45,707 bases of DNA from Thermoplasmata archaeon (GCA_030037815.1 JASHPZ010000080.1:1-45707); one strand, 5' to 3'. Counted from the stretch's first letter, positions 1 through 8,826 are shown. The notes: generated by a model not told the origin, from the letters alone. Numbers and translations are program-made.

Positions 1-1089
1 TCGATGCACCCCGCCCTGCGCTCCCGTATCCGGGGCTACGGCTACGAGCTCTACGTCAAGTCGACGATGCCCGACACCGCCGAGAACCGGATGAAGGTCG
101 TCCGGTTCGTCGCGCAGGAGGTCCTCAAGGACAAGAAGATCCCGCACTTCGACCGCGACGCGATCGTCGAGGTCGTCCGGGAGGCCCAGCGGCGCGCGGG
201 CCGCTCGGGCCAGCTGACGCTCCGGCTCCGCGAGCTGGGCGGCCTCGTCCGCGTCGCGGGCGATATCGCACTCTCCGAAGGGGTCACCACCGTCCACGCC
301 GAGCAGGTCGTGAAGGCGAAGCGCGCGAGCCGCTCGCTCGAGCAGCAGATCGCCGACCGGTACATCGAGCGCCGCAAGGAGTACCGGATGTTCTCGATCG
401 ACGGCTCGGCGATCGGGACCGTCAACGGCCTCGCGGCGATCAACGCCCAGACCGGGATGGCGGAGTTCTCGGGGATCGTGCTGCCGATCGTCGCCGAGGT
501 GACCCCGGCGCAGACCCGCGACGGAGGGGTCGTCGTCGCGACGGGGAAGCTCGGGGAGATCGCGCGGGAGGCGGTCCAGAACGTCAGCGCGCTGATCAAG
601 AAGTACACGGGCGAGGACATCTCGCGCTACGACATCCACATCCAGTTCGTCGGCACGTCGGACGGCGTCGAGGGCGACAGCGCGAGCGTGTCGATCGCGA
701 CCGCCGTCATCAGCGCGCTCGAGGGCCTCCCGGTCGACCAGTCGGTCGCGATGACGGGGTCGCTCAGCGTCCGCGGCCAGGTGCTCCCCGTCGGAGGGGT
801 CACCGCGAAGGTCGAGGCGGCCGCCGACTCGGGCATCAAGCGGGTGCTGATCCCCGAGGACAACATGGACGACTTGGTCCTCGAGGCCCGCTACCGCGGG
901 TCGATCGAAGTCATCCCGGTCCGCACGCTCCGGGACGTGCTCAAGTACGCGCTGGTCGGCCAGGGCAGTCAGAAGGAGTCGCTGCTCGAGCGGCTGGCCG
1001 CGATGGTCCACGCCACCAGCCGGTCCACGGACGACGCCGCCGCCTCCGGCGCCGCCGCGCCCGCGGCGGGCCGGCCGGCGGGATCGTGA
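1..1089 (+). CDS. lonB: ATP-dependent protease LonB (archaeal type), 5' truncated by window edge
   Basis: C-terminal part of archaeal Lon; the reading frame is open from base 1, so the AAA+ Walker region and the membrane segments usual in LonB lie upstream. Visible are the end of the AAA+ lid (about the first 110 residues) and the whole Lon protease domain. Counting from the first Met at base 4, the Ser-Lys dyad is Ser226 (in EGDSASV) and Lys269 (in [10 protein letters not shown]), 43 residues apart as in bacterial Lon. The protein ends in an Ala/Gly/Pro-rich tail. LonB is normally a membrane-bound ATP-dependent protease that removes misfolded and membrane proteins. It is the first visible gene of an operon, and its stop overlaps the next start (GTGA). 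Confidence 0.95.
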   Translation, partial: SMHPALRSRIRGYGYELYVKSTMPDTAENRMKVVRFVAQEVLKDKKIPHFDRDAIVEVVREAQRRAGRSGQLTLRLRELGGLVRVAGDIALSEGVTTVHAEQVVKAKRASRSLEQQIADRYIERRKEYRMFSIDGSAIGTVNGLAAINAQTGMAEFSGIVLPIVAEVTPAQTRDGGVVVATGKLGEIAREAVQNVSALIKKYTGEDISRYDIHIQFVGTSDGVEGDSASVSIATAVISALEGLPVDQSVAMTGSLSVRGQVLPVGGVTAKVEAAADSGIKRVLIPEDNMDDLVLEARYRGSIEVIPVRTLRDVLKYALVGQGSQKESLLERLAAMVHATSRSTDDAAASGAAAPAAGRPAGS

Positions 1090-1328
1090 GAGGCGGCTAC
1101 CGCGTCCCGATGCACGGGCCCGTGCTCGCGCGCCCGCTGGTCGAGCCGCTCGGCGAGGAGGAGGAGAACGAGCACAAGTTCGTCGACCGGGAGTGCTATG
1201 AGTTCAACCCGGCGCTCCGCCCCGTCTGGAACGACCGGCACTGCGAGCACTGCCGCCACTACCTGACGGCGCGGTGCCGCCATCTCGACGAGTTCCTGGA
1301 CGACGTGGAAGATTTGACCCCGGAGTGA
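1086..1328 (+). CDS. small Cys/His-rich hypothetical protein in the lonB-nadM operon
   Basis: 80 residues from a GTG start that overlaps the lonB stop by four bases; an in-frame ATG at 1110 would remove nine residues. Acidic N-terminal half (LGEEEENEH), then a compact Cys/His cluster [15 protein letters not shown] at about residues 52-66, then an acidic C-terminus. Three Cys and several His in 15 residues suggest a small zinc or iron-sulfur site. I do not recognise the family. The tight coupling on both sides (GTGA at 1086 and 1325) says it is co-translated with lonB and nadM, so it is a real gene. Confidence 0.75.
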   Translation: MRGGYRVPMHGPVLARPLVEPLGEEEENEHKFVDRECYEFNPALRPVWNDRHCEHCRHYLTARCRHLDEFLDDVEDLTPE

Positions 1329-1879
1329 GTCCGAGGGCCGTGCGCGGACTCCTGGTGGGACGGTTCCAGCCGTTCCACGCGGGGCACCTCGAGGTCGTCC
1401 GCGGGATCCGCTCCGCGCGCCCGGACGACGGGCTCATCGTCTGCGTCGGCACCGCCGAGCAGTCGTACACGTGGGAGAACCCGTTCACCGCCGGCGAACG
1501 GGTCGAGATGATCGACCGGGCGCTGCGCGCGGCGCACGTCGACTCCGTCCTGGTCGTCCCGACCGCGGACATCCACCGCCACGCCCTCTGGGTGCGGTAC
1601 CTCGAGGGGCTCCTGCCCGCGTTCGACCGCGTCTACACGAACAATCCGCTCACCCGTCTCCTGTTCGAACAGGCGCGGTACCGCGTCGAGAGCCCGCCGC
1701 TGGTCGACCGGTCCCGGTACGAGGGGGCCCGGATCCGGGCCGCGATGGCCGACGGCGGAGAGTGGCGGTCGGCCGTGCCGCCGGCCGTGGCCGAGTTCCT
1801 GGTCCAGATCGACGCGCCCGGTCGATTGAAGACCGTCCGCGCCGCCCCGGTCTCCGGCGCGGGGGAGCGGCCGCGGTGA
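1325..1879 (+). CDS. nadM: nicotinamide-nucleotide adenylyltransferase, archaeal type
   Basis: Joins NMN (or nicotinate mononucleotide) and ATP to make NAD, in the cytosol. 184 residues, close to the usual size of about 170-180. The nucleotidyltransferase signature GRFQPFHAGH is at residues 12-21, and the C-terminal motif YEGARIRAAM stands in for the usual SGTxIR. The GTG at 1325 is chosen because it overlaps the previous stop (GTGA) and leaves the beta-strand before GRFQPFH intact; a GTG at 1340 is possible. The tail after about residue 165 is Pro/Ala/Arg-rich and probably disordered. Its own stop overlaps the next start at 1876. Confidence 0.93.
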   Translation: MSPRAVRGLLVGRFQPFHAGHLEVVRGIRSARPDDGLIVCVGTAEQSYTWENPFTAGERVEMIDRALRAAHVDSVLVVPTADIHRHALWVRYLEGLLPAFDRVYTNNPLTRLLFEQARYRVESPPLVDRSRYEGARIRAAMADGGEWRSAVPPAVAEFLVQIDAPGRLKTVRAAPVSGAGERPR

Positions 1880-3090
1880 GCCCGCCCGAAGCGCGTCCGG
1901 CCCGGCCGCGCTTCGCGCCGCTGCCCGAGTGGGTCGGGCCGACGACGCGGCTCGTCCACGGTGCCCGCCGCGTCGACCGGAACGCGGGGTCGGTCGTCTT
2001 CCCGATCTACCAGACCTCGACCTACCACTACCCCGCCGAACACTCCGAGGTCGCCGACCCGCGGGACGTCTACCTCTACAGCCGGATGGCCAACCCGACC
2101 GTCGAGGGACCCGAGGAGCTGCTCCGTTCGCTCGAGGGCGGCGAGACCGCCCGGCTGTTCGCGACCGGGATGGGCGCGATCAGCGCCACCCTCCTCTCGC
2201 TCGTCCGGCCCGGCGACGAGGTGGTCGCGCTGGCGAGCCTCTACGGCGGGACGCTCGACCTTCTCACCGAGACGCTGCCCCGGTTCGGGGTCGTCGTGCG
2301 GCTCGCTTCGGACGCGGAGGCGCGCGCGCCCGAGCGGCTGTTCACCGAGCGCACCCGGCTCGCGCTGCTCGAGAGCCCGACCAACCCGACGCTGCGCGTC
2401 TACGACATCGCCCGCTGGGCTCGCGCGGCCGACTCGGTCGGCGCGCTCCTCGCGGTCGACAACACGTTCGCGACGCCGATCAACCAGAGCCCGCTCGCGC
2501 TCGGGGCGGACCTCGCGCTCCACAGCGCGACGAAGTACCTGGGCGGCCACGCCGACCTGCTCGCCGGCGCGGTCGTCGGGGCGGACCGGGTGCTCCGAAG
2601 GGTCGACCCGCGGTTTTCGCTCGGCGCCCCGCTCGACCCGTTCGCGGCGTTCCTGCTGCACCGCAGCCTGAAGACGCTCGCCCTGCGGGTCGCGCGGCAC
2701 AACGAGAACGGGCGGCGCGTCGCGGCGGCCCTCGCGCGCCACCCGGCGGTCGCGCGGGTCGACTACCCGGGTTCGGCGAGCGCAGACGACGAGGCGGTCG
2801 CGGCCCGCCAGATGCGCGGCCGCGGCGGGGTCCTCGCGCTGACGTTGCGCGGCGGGGAGGCCGCGGTCGATCCGTTCCTGCATCGCCTCCGGCTCGTCCA
2901 CGTCGCGTCCAGCCTGGGCGGCGTCGAGAGCCTCGCGAGCGTGCCGAGCCTGACGTCCCACCGTCACCTGACGCCGGCCGAACTCGCCGAGCGCGGCATC
3001 GCACCGGGCCTCGTCCGGATCTCGCTCGGCATCGAGGAGCCCGACGACCTGATCCGCGACCTCACCGAGGCGTTGGACGCCCACTCCTAG
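1876..3090 (+). CDS. trans-sulfuration family PLP enzyme (cystathionine gamma-synthase/lyase type)
   Basis: 404 residues, full length for the Cys/Met-metabolism PLP family. The Schiff-base lysine is Lys220 in HSATKYLGGHAD. Other family hallmarks are YLYSRMANPT (near residue 75), the cofactor-stacking segment YGGT, ESPTNPTLRV, and VDNTFATP with its PLP-nitrogen Asp. YGGT rather than YGCT argues against a classic methionine gamma-lyase. It could be cystathionine gamma-synthase, gamma-lyase or O-acetylhomoserine sulfhydrylase; sequence reading alone does not decide. The GTG start overlaps the nadM stop (GTGA 1876-1879), making this the last gene of the operon. The first 20 residues are Pro/Ala/Arg-rich. 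Confidence 0.9.
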   Translation: MSPPEARPARPRFAPLPEWVGPTTRLVHGARRVDRNAGSVVFPIYQTSTYHYPAEHSEVADPRDVYLYSRMANPTVEGPEELLRSLEGGETARLFATGMGAISATLLSLVRPGDEVVALASLYGGTLDLLTETLPRFGVVVRLASDAEARAPERLFTERTRLALLESPTNPTLRVYDIARWARAADSVGALLAVDNTFATPINQSPLALGADLALHSATKYLGGHADLLAGAVVGADRVLRRVDPRFSLGAPLDPFAAFLLHRSLKTLALRVARHNENGRRVAAALARHPAVARVDYPGSASADDEAVAARQMRGRGGVLALTLRGGEAAVDPFLHRLRLVHVASSLGGVESLASVPSLTSHRHLTPAELAERGIAPGLVRISLGIEEPDDLIRDLTEALDAHS

Positions 3091-3128
3091 ACGCGCGGAC
3101 GCGCCGCGCGCGCGTCGCTCCCGCCAGC

Positions 3129-3134
3129 ATTATA
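3129..3134 (+). promoter_or_regulatory. TATA-like box of the tRNA-Thr gene
   Basis: ATTATA, centred about 31 bases before the first base of the mature tRNA, in a G+C-rich intergenic spacer. The spacing implies a 5' leader of only a few bases, as expected for an archaeal tRNA promoter. Confidence 0.6.
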
Positions 3135-3162
3135 GGGGGCATCCCTACCTCGGTCCCGTCGC

Positions 3163-3236
3163 GCCACTGTAGCTCAGTCTGGCAGAGCGGCTGATTCGTA
3201 ATCAGCAGGTCGGGGGTTCAAGTCCCTCCAGTGGCT
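3163..3236 (+). tRNA. tRNA-Thr (anticodon CGU)
   Basis: A full cloverleaf can be drawn. The acceptor stem GCCACTG pairs with CAGTGGC, the D-stem is GCTC/GAGC, and the anticodon stem GCTGA/TCAGC encloses loop TTCGTAA with anticodon CGT (reads ACG). The variable loop is AGGTC, and the T-arm is GGGGG-TTCAAGT-CCCTC with one G-T pair. The discriminator base is T at 3236, as known for archaeal tRNA-Thr. CCA is not encoded and there is no intron. Confidence 0.97.
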
Positions 3237-3260
3237 GACCCGAACCGCCGGCGGCATACC

Positions 3261-3779
3261 ATGGAGGACGAGGGCCCGGGTTCGTTCCGTTCGCGCGTCG
3301 TCGCCTTCGCGGTCTTGGGCCTCCTGGTCGGCGGGGTTCTGTGGGCGCTCCTGATCTGGCCCGGTTTCCTACCCGAAGTCTGCACGCCCTACGCGGTGTC
3401 GAACACGACGTCGCTCTGCGAGTACCCGGTCGACGTCGCCCCTCCGACCCTCTCGGCGAACACGACGCGGGCGATCTGCCAGAACGAGTCCCAGAGCGAT
3501 ACCTACGGCCTACCGGTCGGCACGCCGGAGTCGTGGAGCTTCCGGTCGGACGAGTTCACGATCCAGTACGGGTTTTGGTGCGGGTTCGGAGACCAATTCG
3601 GTGTGCTCGTGCGAGTGGTCGGTCCGACCGGCGGACCGTTCGAGGCGGCGTTGTCGCCCCCGGGCGCCCCCCCGGCCCACCCTTCCGTGTATCCGCTCGT
3701 GTGGCTGGCCCCCGGGAACACCTCGGGGATCTGGTGGCAACCGGATGCGCCCGGACCGATGGGTCTACTCGCCCGCTGA
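3261..3779 (+). CDS. membrane-anchored extracytoplasmic hypothetical protein
   Basis: 172 residues from the ATG at 3261; the longer frame from 3231 would start inside the tRNA gene and is rejected. A short basic N-terminus precedes one membrane segment (about residues 12-33, rich in V, L, G and W), followed by an outer domain of about 135 residues. That domain has N-glycosylation sequons (NTT, NES, NTS) and several Cys that could form disulfides. I do not recognise the fold. It lies 24 bases after the tRNA and may be transcribed from the tRNA promoter. Confidence 0.72.
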   Translation: MEDEGPGSFRSRVVAFAVLGLLVGGVLWALLIWPGFLPEVCTPYAVSNTTSLCEYPVDVAPPTLSANTTRAICQNESQSDTYGLPVGTPESWSFRSDEFTIQYGFWCGFGDQFGVLVRVVGPTGGPFEAALSPPGAPPAHPSVYPLVWLAPGNTSGIWWQPDAPGPMGLLAR

Positions 3780-3830
3780 ACGAGTCGCTCGCCTCTCGGG
3801 GTCGAAGTCCGCCGGCGAGAGCGCGGCGCG

Positions 3831-5270
3831 TCAGCTGTAGTCGACGCCGGGGATGATCGTCTCCTGGGTGGGCGTCACCCAGCTCCCCGGCGTGATCGTG
3901 CAGACGGTCGGGCACGGGAACGGCATCGAGTAGTTCGTCTGCAGCGGCATCGGGTACCCGGCCTCCGTGTAGTTGGTCGGGAAGATGATCGGCGCACGCG
4001 CGGTCTGGTTGAAGTTGAAGTAGCCGAACGGGAGCGGCGCCTGGCAGTCGACCGCGCCGAGGCAGCCGAGCTTGAAGCGCCACTCGACGAAGTGGAGGAG
4101 CGACTGGAAGTCGCCGAGCGAGCCGACCACGGTCCCGAGCGGCGTGTAGGGGCTGATGACGAGGAGCGGCACCCGCAGGCCGAGCCCGAGCGAGCTGACC
4201 GTCGGCGGGGCGACCCCGTCGTACCACCCGCCGTACTCGTCCCACGTCAGGAAGATCGCGGTCGAGCTCCAGTCCGGGGACTCCTCGACCGCGTCCACCA
4301 GGTTCGCGACGAACGACTCGCCGGCCGAGATGTTGCCGAGCTGCGGGTGGTCGGAGAACGTGTCGGCCGGGATCACCCACGAGATGTCCGGGAGGGTGCC
4401 GTTCGCGGCGTCGGAGAAGAAGTCGGTCCGGTTGACGAAATGCTGGTCGAAGCTCGAAGTGTACGAGAGGTGGTCGGCCGCGAGCGGGTTCCAGTAGTTG
4501 TACGCGCCGATCTCCCCCCAACCGCCGGCGATCGAGTGGCCGTAGGTGGGGAGGGCCCAGTCGTAGTACTTCCACGTCACGCTCGGGGACGCGTTCAGTA
4601 GGTCCTCGACCGTCCGCGTGTTGTTCGCCTGGTTCAGGTAGGTGTGCTTGTACGCCGCCGTCTGGTGGCCGTTGGTCGGGGTCGAGAGGTTGACGCCGTT
4701 CGCGGGCGGCTTGTCGGCGACCAGGTACCAGTGGTTCGGCAGCGAGTACGACGCGACGGAGGAGAAGAAGTAGTCTCCGAGGCCGTACTCCTCCGCGAGG
4801 TCCCAGTAGATCGGGATCGCCCCCCCGCCGAAATGCCCGAACGGGAGGTTGCCCGACGCTTCCGCCTGGTAGAACCCGTTCATCGCCCCGCCGTTGATCG
4901 CCTCGTGGGTCGAGTTCCAGGTGTGGGCGAGGTCGTGCGTGTACATCCCGGAGATGCCGAGGTAGTACGGCTTCACGCAACCGAGCGCCGGATTGGACGG
5001 GTTCTTCGGGACGCAGAGCCCGGCCGGCTCGCCGTTCACCGGCGACATGCAGTACGCCGAGCGAGCGGGGCAGTAGGTCCCGAAGTAGTTGTCGAACGCG
5101 TGGTTCTCCATCATGATGATCACCACGTGGTCGATGTGCGTGGACGCGGGGGTGAACCGGCTCGCTTCGACCATCGGCGCGACCTCGGCGGCGGACGACG
5201 GGATCACGACCAGCACGGCGAGCGCGACGGTCGCGACGACCGTGCTCGCCGACAGACCCGCGGGCCGCAT
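3831..5270 (-). CDS. secreted phosphoesterase of the phospholipase C / acid phosphatase AcpA family
   Basis: 479 residues. The start at 5270 is chosen because a TATA box lies 27 bases upstream; an in-frame start at 5312 would precede that box. Residues 1-28 form a signal peptide or N-anchor (basic, then A/V/L-rich, then PSSAA). The family metal/nucleophile motif ENHAFDNYFGT is at residues 55-65 (usual form ENRSFDNYFGT), with a later TWDEYGGWYDG motif that normally supplies metal ligands, and DHPQ before it. Several Cys and many NxT/NxS sequons fit an extracellular glycoprotein. Members cleave phosphodiester or phosphomonoester bonds in phospholipids or phosphate esters; the substrate here is unknown. 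Confidence 0.88.
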   Translation of the reverse strand: MRPAGLSASTVVATVALAVLVVIPSSAAEVAPMVEASRFTPASTHIDHVVIIMMENHAFDNYFGTYCPARSAYCMSPVNGEPAGLCVPKNPSNPALGCVKPYYLGISGMYTHDLAHTWNSTHEAINGGAMNGFYQAEASGNLPFGHFGGGAIPIYWDLAEEYGLGDYFFSSVASYSLPNHWYLVADKPPANGVNLSTPTNGHQTAAYKHTYLNQANNTRTVEDLLNASPSVTWKYYDWALPTYGHSIAGGWGEIGAYNYWNPLAADHLSYTSSFDQHFVNRTDFFSDAANGTLPDISWVIPADTFSDHPQLGNISAGESFVANLVDAVEESPDWSSTAIFLTWDEYGGWYDGVAPPTVSSLGLGLRVPLLVISPYTPLGTVVGSLGDFQSLLHFVEWRFKLGCLGAVDCQAPLPFGYFNFNQTARAPIIFPTNYTEAGYPMPLQTNYSMPFPCPTVCTITPGSWVTPTQETIIPGVDYS

Positions 5271-5293
5271 GGCGGCCCCACCTCGGTCGTGCC

Positions 5294-5300
5294 GTATAAC
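5294..5300 (-). promoter_or_regulatory. TATA box of the phospholipase C-like gene
   Basis: On the minus strand GTTATAC, centred 27 bases before the ATG at 5270. This spacing predicts a leaderless mRNA and fixes the start codon. Confidence 0.6.
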
Positions 5301-5361
5301 ACCATGGCCCACGCGGGGCGACGACCGGGGCCCCGGGGAGAGGCGGCCCGCGGGACCGCGC

Positions 5362-6741
5362 CTACAGCGGCGCGAACCGGGCGGTGAAGTGGGGGAGGCG
5401 CTCGGGGCGGTGGGTCATCTTCACGCCGCGGACCGAGGCGCGGCGTTCGTGGACCGCGATGATCGTCCGGGCGACGTAGGCGAGGTGGGCGGAGGAGTAC
5501 ACCCGGCGCGGGATCGCGAGACGGACCAGCTCGAGCGGGCGGTGGTCGGTGGCGCCGGAGGTCCCGAACATGATCGACCCGACCTCGACCGAGCGGACGC
5601 CGCCTTCGCGGTACAGTTCGACCACGAGCGCCTGGCCCGGCAGCGCGTCCGCCGCGAGGTGGGGGAGGAACCGCGTGACGTCGAGGTAGACTGCGTGGCC
5701 GCCGACGGGCCGGAGGTACGGCACGCCCGCGTCCTCGAGGAGTCCCGCCAGGAACTGCACCTGGCCGATGCGGTGCTCGAGGTACTCGAGGTCCATCGCC
5801 TCCTGGAGCCCGACCGCGACCGCGGCGAGGTCCCGTCGCGCGAGGCCGCCGTACGTCGGGAACCCCTCGTAGAGGATGTCCACCTCCTTGAGGCGCTCCG
5901 CGACCCCCGCGTCCCGCACGGCGACGAACCCGCCGATGTTGACGAGACCGTCCTTCTTCGCGCTCATGGTCGCGCCGTCGGCGAGGTCGAAGAACGCGCG
6001 CCCGATCTCGCCGATCGAGCGGTGCTCCATGCCGGCCTCGCGGGTCCGGACGAAGTAGGCGTTCTCGGCCCAGCGGCACATGTCGAGGTAGAGCGGGACC
6101 CCCCGGGCGCGGCAGACGTCGGCGACCCGGCGGAAGTTGCCGAGCGACACCGGCTGCCCGCCGCCCGTGTTGTTGGTGATGGTGACCATCGCGAACGGCA
6201 CCCGTTCCGGGCCCTCGTGCGCGAGGAGCTCGTCCAGCTTCCGGACGTCGACGTCGCCCTTGAACGGGTACTCCGACTCGGGGTCGTACGCTTCCGCGAC
6301 CGGGAGGTTCACCGGCGTGCCGCCCGCGTGGGCGACGTGCGCCTGCGTCGTGTCGAAGTGCATGTTGTTCGGGACGACCTGGCCCGGGCGCACGAGGGTC
6401 GCGCAGAGGAGGTGCTCGGCGCCCCGTCCCTGGTGGGCGGGGATGACGTGGGGGAACCCCGTGATCGACCGCACCGCGCTCTCGAACTCGGCGAAGTTCC
6501 GGCTCCCGGCGTACGACTCGTCTCCGAGCATCAGCGCCGACCATTGCCGGTCGCTCATCGCGCTCGTCCCCGAGTCCGTCAGGAGGTCGATCCGCACCTC
6601 GTCCGAACGCAGGTTGAACAGGTTGAACCCGGCCCGGGCGAGCGCCCGCTCGCGCTCCTCCCGCGAGGGGTTGGGGATCCGCTCGACCACCTTGGTCTTG
6701 AACGGCTCGAACGGAGCGAGGCGTTCGCTTCGCCCTGACAA
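5362..6741 (-). CDS. tnaA: tryptophanase / tyrosine phenol-lyase family PLP lyase, tryptophanase-like active site
   Basis: Beta-eliminating lyase that splits tryptophan into indole, pyruvate and ammonia. With the TTG start at 6741 it has 459 residues (E. coli TnaA 471). PLP lysine is in MSAKKDG, Lys263. Overall wording (DRQW.ALMLGDESYAGS, FTARFAPL at the end) resembles tyrosine phenol-lyase. The two specificity positions are tryptophanase-like: Asp130 in FDTTQ, where the phenol-lyase has Thr, and Val387 in VEVGS, where tryptophanase has Ile and the phenol-lyase Arg. Start: TATA at 6765-6770 lies 26 bases before the TTG, and homology begins just after it; the in-frame GTG at 6753 is too close to the box. 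Single gene, with no tryptophan permease beside it. Confidence 0.9.
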   Translation of the reverse strand: MSGRSERLAPFEPFKTKVVERIPNPSREERERALARAGFNLFNLRSDEVRIDLLTDSGTSAMSDRQWSALMLGDESYAGSRNFAEFESAVRSITGFPHVIPAHQGRGAEHLLCATLVRPGQVVPNNMHFDTTQAHVAHAGGTPVNLPVAEAYDPESEYPFKGDVDVRKLDELLAHEGPERVPFAMVTITNNTGGGQPVSLGNFRRVADVCRARGVPLYLDMCRWAENAYFVRTREAGMEHRSIGEIGRAFFDLADGATMSAKKDGLVNIGGFVAVRDAGVAERLKEVDILYEGFPTYGGLARRDLAAVAVGLQEAMDLEYLEHRIGQVQFLAGLLEDAGVPYLRPVGGHAVYLDVTRFLPHLAADALPGQALVVELYREGGVRSVEVGSIMFGTSGATDHRPLELVRLAIPRRVYSSAHLAYVARTIIAVHERRASVRGVKMTHRPERLPHFTARFAPL

Positions 6742-6764
6742 CGGCCGACGCACCCGGGCGCGCC

Positions 6765-6770
6765 TTATAT
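6765..6770 (-). promoter_or_regulatory. TATA box of tnaA
   Basis: ATATAA on the minus strand, centred about 26 bases before the TTG at 6741. It supports a leaderless transcript beginning at an unusual TTG codon. Confidence 0.6.
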
Positions 6771-6896
6771 GCCGCCGGGCGCCGCGCACCGTTTGCCACG
6801 GTGCGGCCGCCGCCGACCGGCCGGAGCGGGTCGCCCCGGCCGTGAATCGATACCTTTTCAAGGGGGGGCCGCGCGTTTTCATGGGGTCGGGTCCCC

Positions 6897-7712
6897 ATGG
6901 CTGGAACCCCCCTTCCGAAGCGTCGGCGTCCGCCCCGGCTCTACCGCACGGCGCGCACGTTCCGTCGACTGTCGGCGGTGGCGCTCGTCCTGATCGTCGT
7001 GTTCGTCGCGGTGGTCGCCTTCTCGGCGCTCCAGGTCGTCCGGACGAAGCCCGGCACGGGGAACCTGAACACCGGCTTCGCCGCGAACGACACGATCGCG
7101 CTCACCGGCGCGTTCACGCTCGGGAACTCGGGGTACTTCCCGATCTCGGACTTCTCGCTCCACTTCCGCGTGCTCACCCAGAGCGACGTGTTCTTGGGCG
7201 CCACCTCCGCGGGGCCGGTGAACCTCCCGGTGGGGCAGAACACGAGCTTCCCGATCTCGCTCTACTTCCCACTGCGGAGTGGGGGACCCGCCGAGTCGCT
7301 CCTCACCGTCAACCAGTACCTCGAGGTGTTCGTCTGGGCGAACGCCACCTACGGCTACCTGTTCCCCGTCTCCCTCGCGCTCGAGGACAACAAGACGTGG
7401 GGGGCGCCGTTCTCGGACTTCCAGGCGTCGGTCGGCAGCCCGTACCCGAACGGCAGCGTCCCCGTAACGCTCTCCTACCAGAACGGCGCCGACCTGGACG
7501 AAGCGGGCACGATCGACTTCGCGATCAACTCGACCGCCGGGGCGACGTGCGGCACGGGCGCGTTCCCGATCGCCGTTCCGTCCAAGCAGAGCTACCAGGA
7601 CACCCAGACGGTCGCGATCGCCTCCGGCTGCTCGCTCGCGGGCGCGACCCTCGACGCGGTCTACCTCTCGAACGGCGTGGCTATCCCGCTGCCGCCGGAG
7701 ACGCTCCCGTGA
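6897..7712 (+). CDS. membrane-anchored extracytoplasmic protein
   Basis: 271 residues. A strongly basic N-terminus (KRRRPPRLYRTARTFRR) is followed by one membrane segment at about residues 27-45, then an outer domain of about 220 residues. That domain is rich in Ser, Thr, Gly and Asn, has several NxS/NxT sequons and two Cys near the C-terminus that could pair. The alternating hydrophobic pattern suggests beta-sandwich folds. Family not recognised. Its stop overlaps the start of the next gene (GTGA at 7709), so the two are a translationally coupled unit at the membrane. A weak AT-rich stretch (6848-6859) may be the promoter. Confidence 0.78.
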   Translation: MAGTPLPKRRRPPRLYRTARTFRRLSAVALVLIVVFVAVVAFSALQVVRTKPGTGNLNTGFAANDTIALTGAFTLGNSGYFPISDFSLHFRVLTQSDVFLGATSAGPVNLPVGQNTSFPISLYFPLRSGGPAESLLTVNQYLEVFVWANATYGYLFPVSLALEDNKTWGAPFSDFQASVGSPYPNGSVPVTLSYQNGADLDEAGTIDFAINSTAGATCGTGAFPIAVPSKQSYQDTQTVAIASGCSLAGATLDAVYLSNGVAIPLPPETLP

Positions 7713-8230
7713 GCTCGGTCGCCCCGGCCGTCACCGCGCCGACCCCTCCGCTCGAGCCGCCGACCGAGTACCTGGGGTACCGCGTCCCGCCGCTCGGACA
7801 CCGCATCATCATCTCCGGCCTCTACCTCGTGCCGTCGATCGTGCTCCTGGTCGGGCTGCCGGTCGCGGCGTTGGGCTACCTCCAGACCCACTCGGTCGCG
7901 CTGCCGATCCCGATCGGGACCGTCACGGTCTTCGGGTTCGTCCTCTCGATCCTGTTCGCGGTCCGGTACGTCGCGAAGCCGACCCGGCTCTACGGGCCGA
8001 TGACGATGGTCACCTCGGGCGTCGGGCTCCTCTACCTCTGGCTCCTCTACACCCAGTCGACGTACACGTTCTCGATCCCGAACGCGACCGCGTCCATCGG
8101 ACTCACCTACGCCGACCTGGTCGCGCTCCTGATGGTCGTGCCGGTGCTGAAGATCGTCTCGGGCGCGGTGACGACGGTCGAAGACCTCCGCGCGCCGACC
8201 GAGCGGCTCCCGTACGACTTCCCGGCGTGA
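7709..8230 (+). CDS. four-helix integral membrane protein
   Basis: 173 residues from the GTG in the GTGA overlap with the upstream gene. A Pro/Thr-rich N-terminus of about 30 residues is followed by four hydrophobic helices (about residues 35-57, 64-88, 95-118 and 130-152) and a short charged C-terminus (TVEDLRAPTERLPYD). No catalytic motif is seen and I do not recognise the family. The coupling suggests a membrane partner for the anchored protein encoded just before it. Confidence 0.75.
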   Translation: MSSVAPAVTAPTPPLEPPTEYLGYRVPPLGHRIIISGLYLVPSIVLLVGLPVAALGYLQTHSVALPIPIGTVTVFGFVLSILFAVRYVAKPTRLYGPMTMVTSGVGLLYLWLLYTQSTYTFSIPNATASIGLTYADLVALLMVVPVLKIVSGAVTTVEDLRAPTERLPYDFPA

Positions 8231-8247
8231 GCCGGCGGGTGCGCCGC

Positions 8248-8718
8248 TCAGGCGCCCGCGACCGTGACCTCGACCATCTTCACCGCGGTCTTCGGCCGGT
8301 CCCGGCCGTCCCGCGGGACCGCGGCGATCTTCTCCACGACGTCCTGGCCGGACCGCACCTTCCCGAACACGGCGTGCTTCCCGTCGAGCCAGCCGGTCGC
8401 GGCGAGCGTGATGAAGAACTGGCTGCCGCCGGTGTTCGGGCCGGCGTTGGCCATCGAGAGGACGCCCGGTCCGTCGTGCCGCGCGGTCGGCGAGAACTCG
8501 TCCTTGATCTCGTAGCCGGGCCCCCCGGTCCCGTCGCCGACAGGGCAGCCGCCCTGGATCATGAACCCGGGGATCACGCGGTGGAACGCGAGGCCGTTGT
8601 AGAACCCCTTCTTCGCGAGCGTGACGAAGTTTTCGACGGTCTTCGGCGCGCGGTCGCGGTAGAGTTCGAGCTTGATGTCGCCGAGGGTCGTGCGGATCGT
8701 CGCCGTCGGGTTCGCCAT
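8248..8718 (-). CDS. peptidyl-prolyl cis-trans isomerase, cyclophilin type
   Basis: 156 residues, a single cyclophilin domain without signal peptide, so cytosolic. It speeds proline isomerisation during protein folding. Signature segments are [13 protein letters not shown] (residues 45-57, with the catalytic Arg47), [22 protein letters not shown] (Gln and Phe of the active site) and [11 protein letters not shown]. The short loops match prokaryotic PpiA/PpiB forms. On the minus strand CTTGTAG lies about 26 bases before the ATG and may be a weak TATA box for a leaderless mRNA. Confidence 0.95.
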   Translation of the reverse strand: MANPTATIRTTLGDIKLELYRDRAPKTVENFVTLAKKGFYNGLAFHRVIPGFMIQGGCPVGDGTGGPGYEIKDEFSPTARHDGPGVLSMANAGPNTGGSQFFITLAATGWLDGKHAVFGKVRSGQDVVEKIAAVPRDGRDRPKTAVKMVEVTVAGA

Positions 8719-8826
8719 GCGCGCCGGAGGGGACGGACCCTACAAGGCGCTGGCGCCCTCCGCCGACCAATTTATCAGCGCGAAGGCGGCTCGTCGCCGT
8801 CAGGGCGTCGCGCGCCCCGGCGCCCA

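Noticed and set aside
3231-3260. Upstream GTG start for the anchored protein
   Set aside because: It overlaps the 3' end of the tRNA-Thr gene; the ATG at 3261 gives a normal N-terminus directly before the membrane segment.
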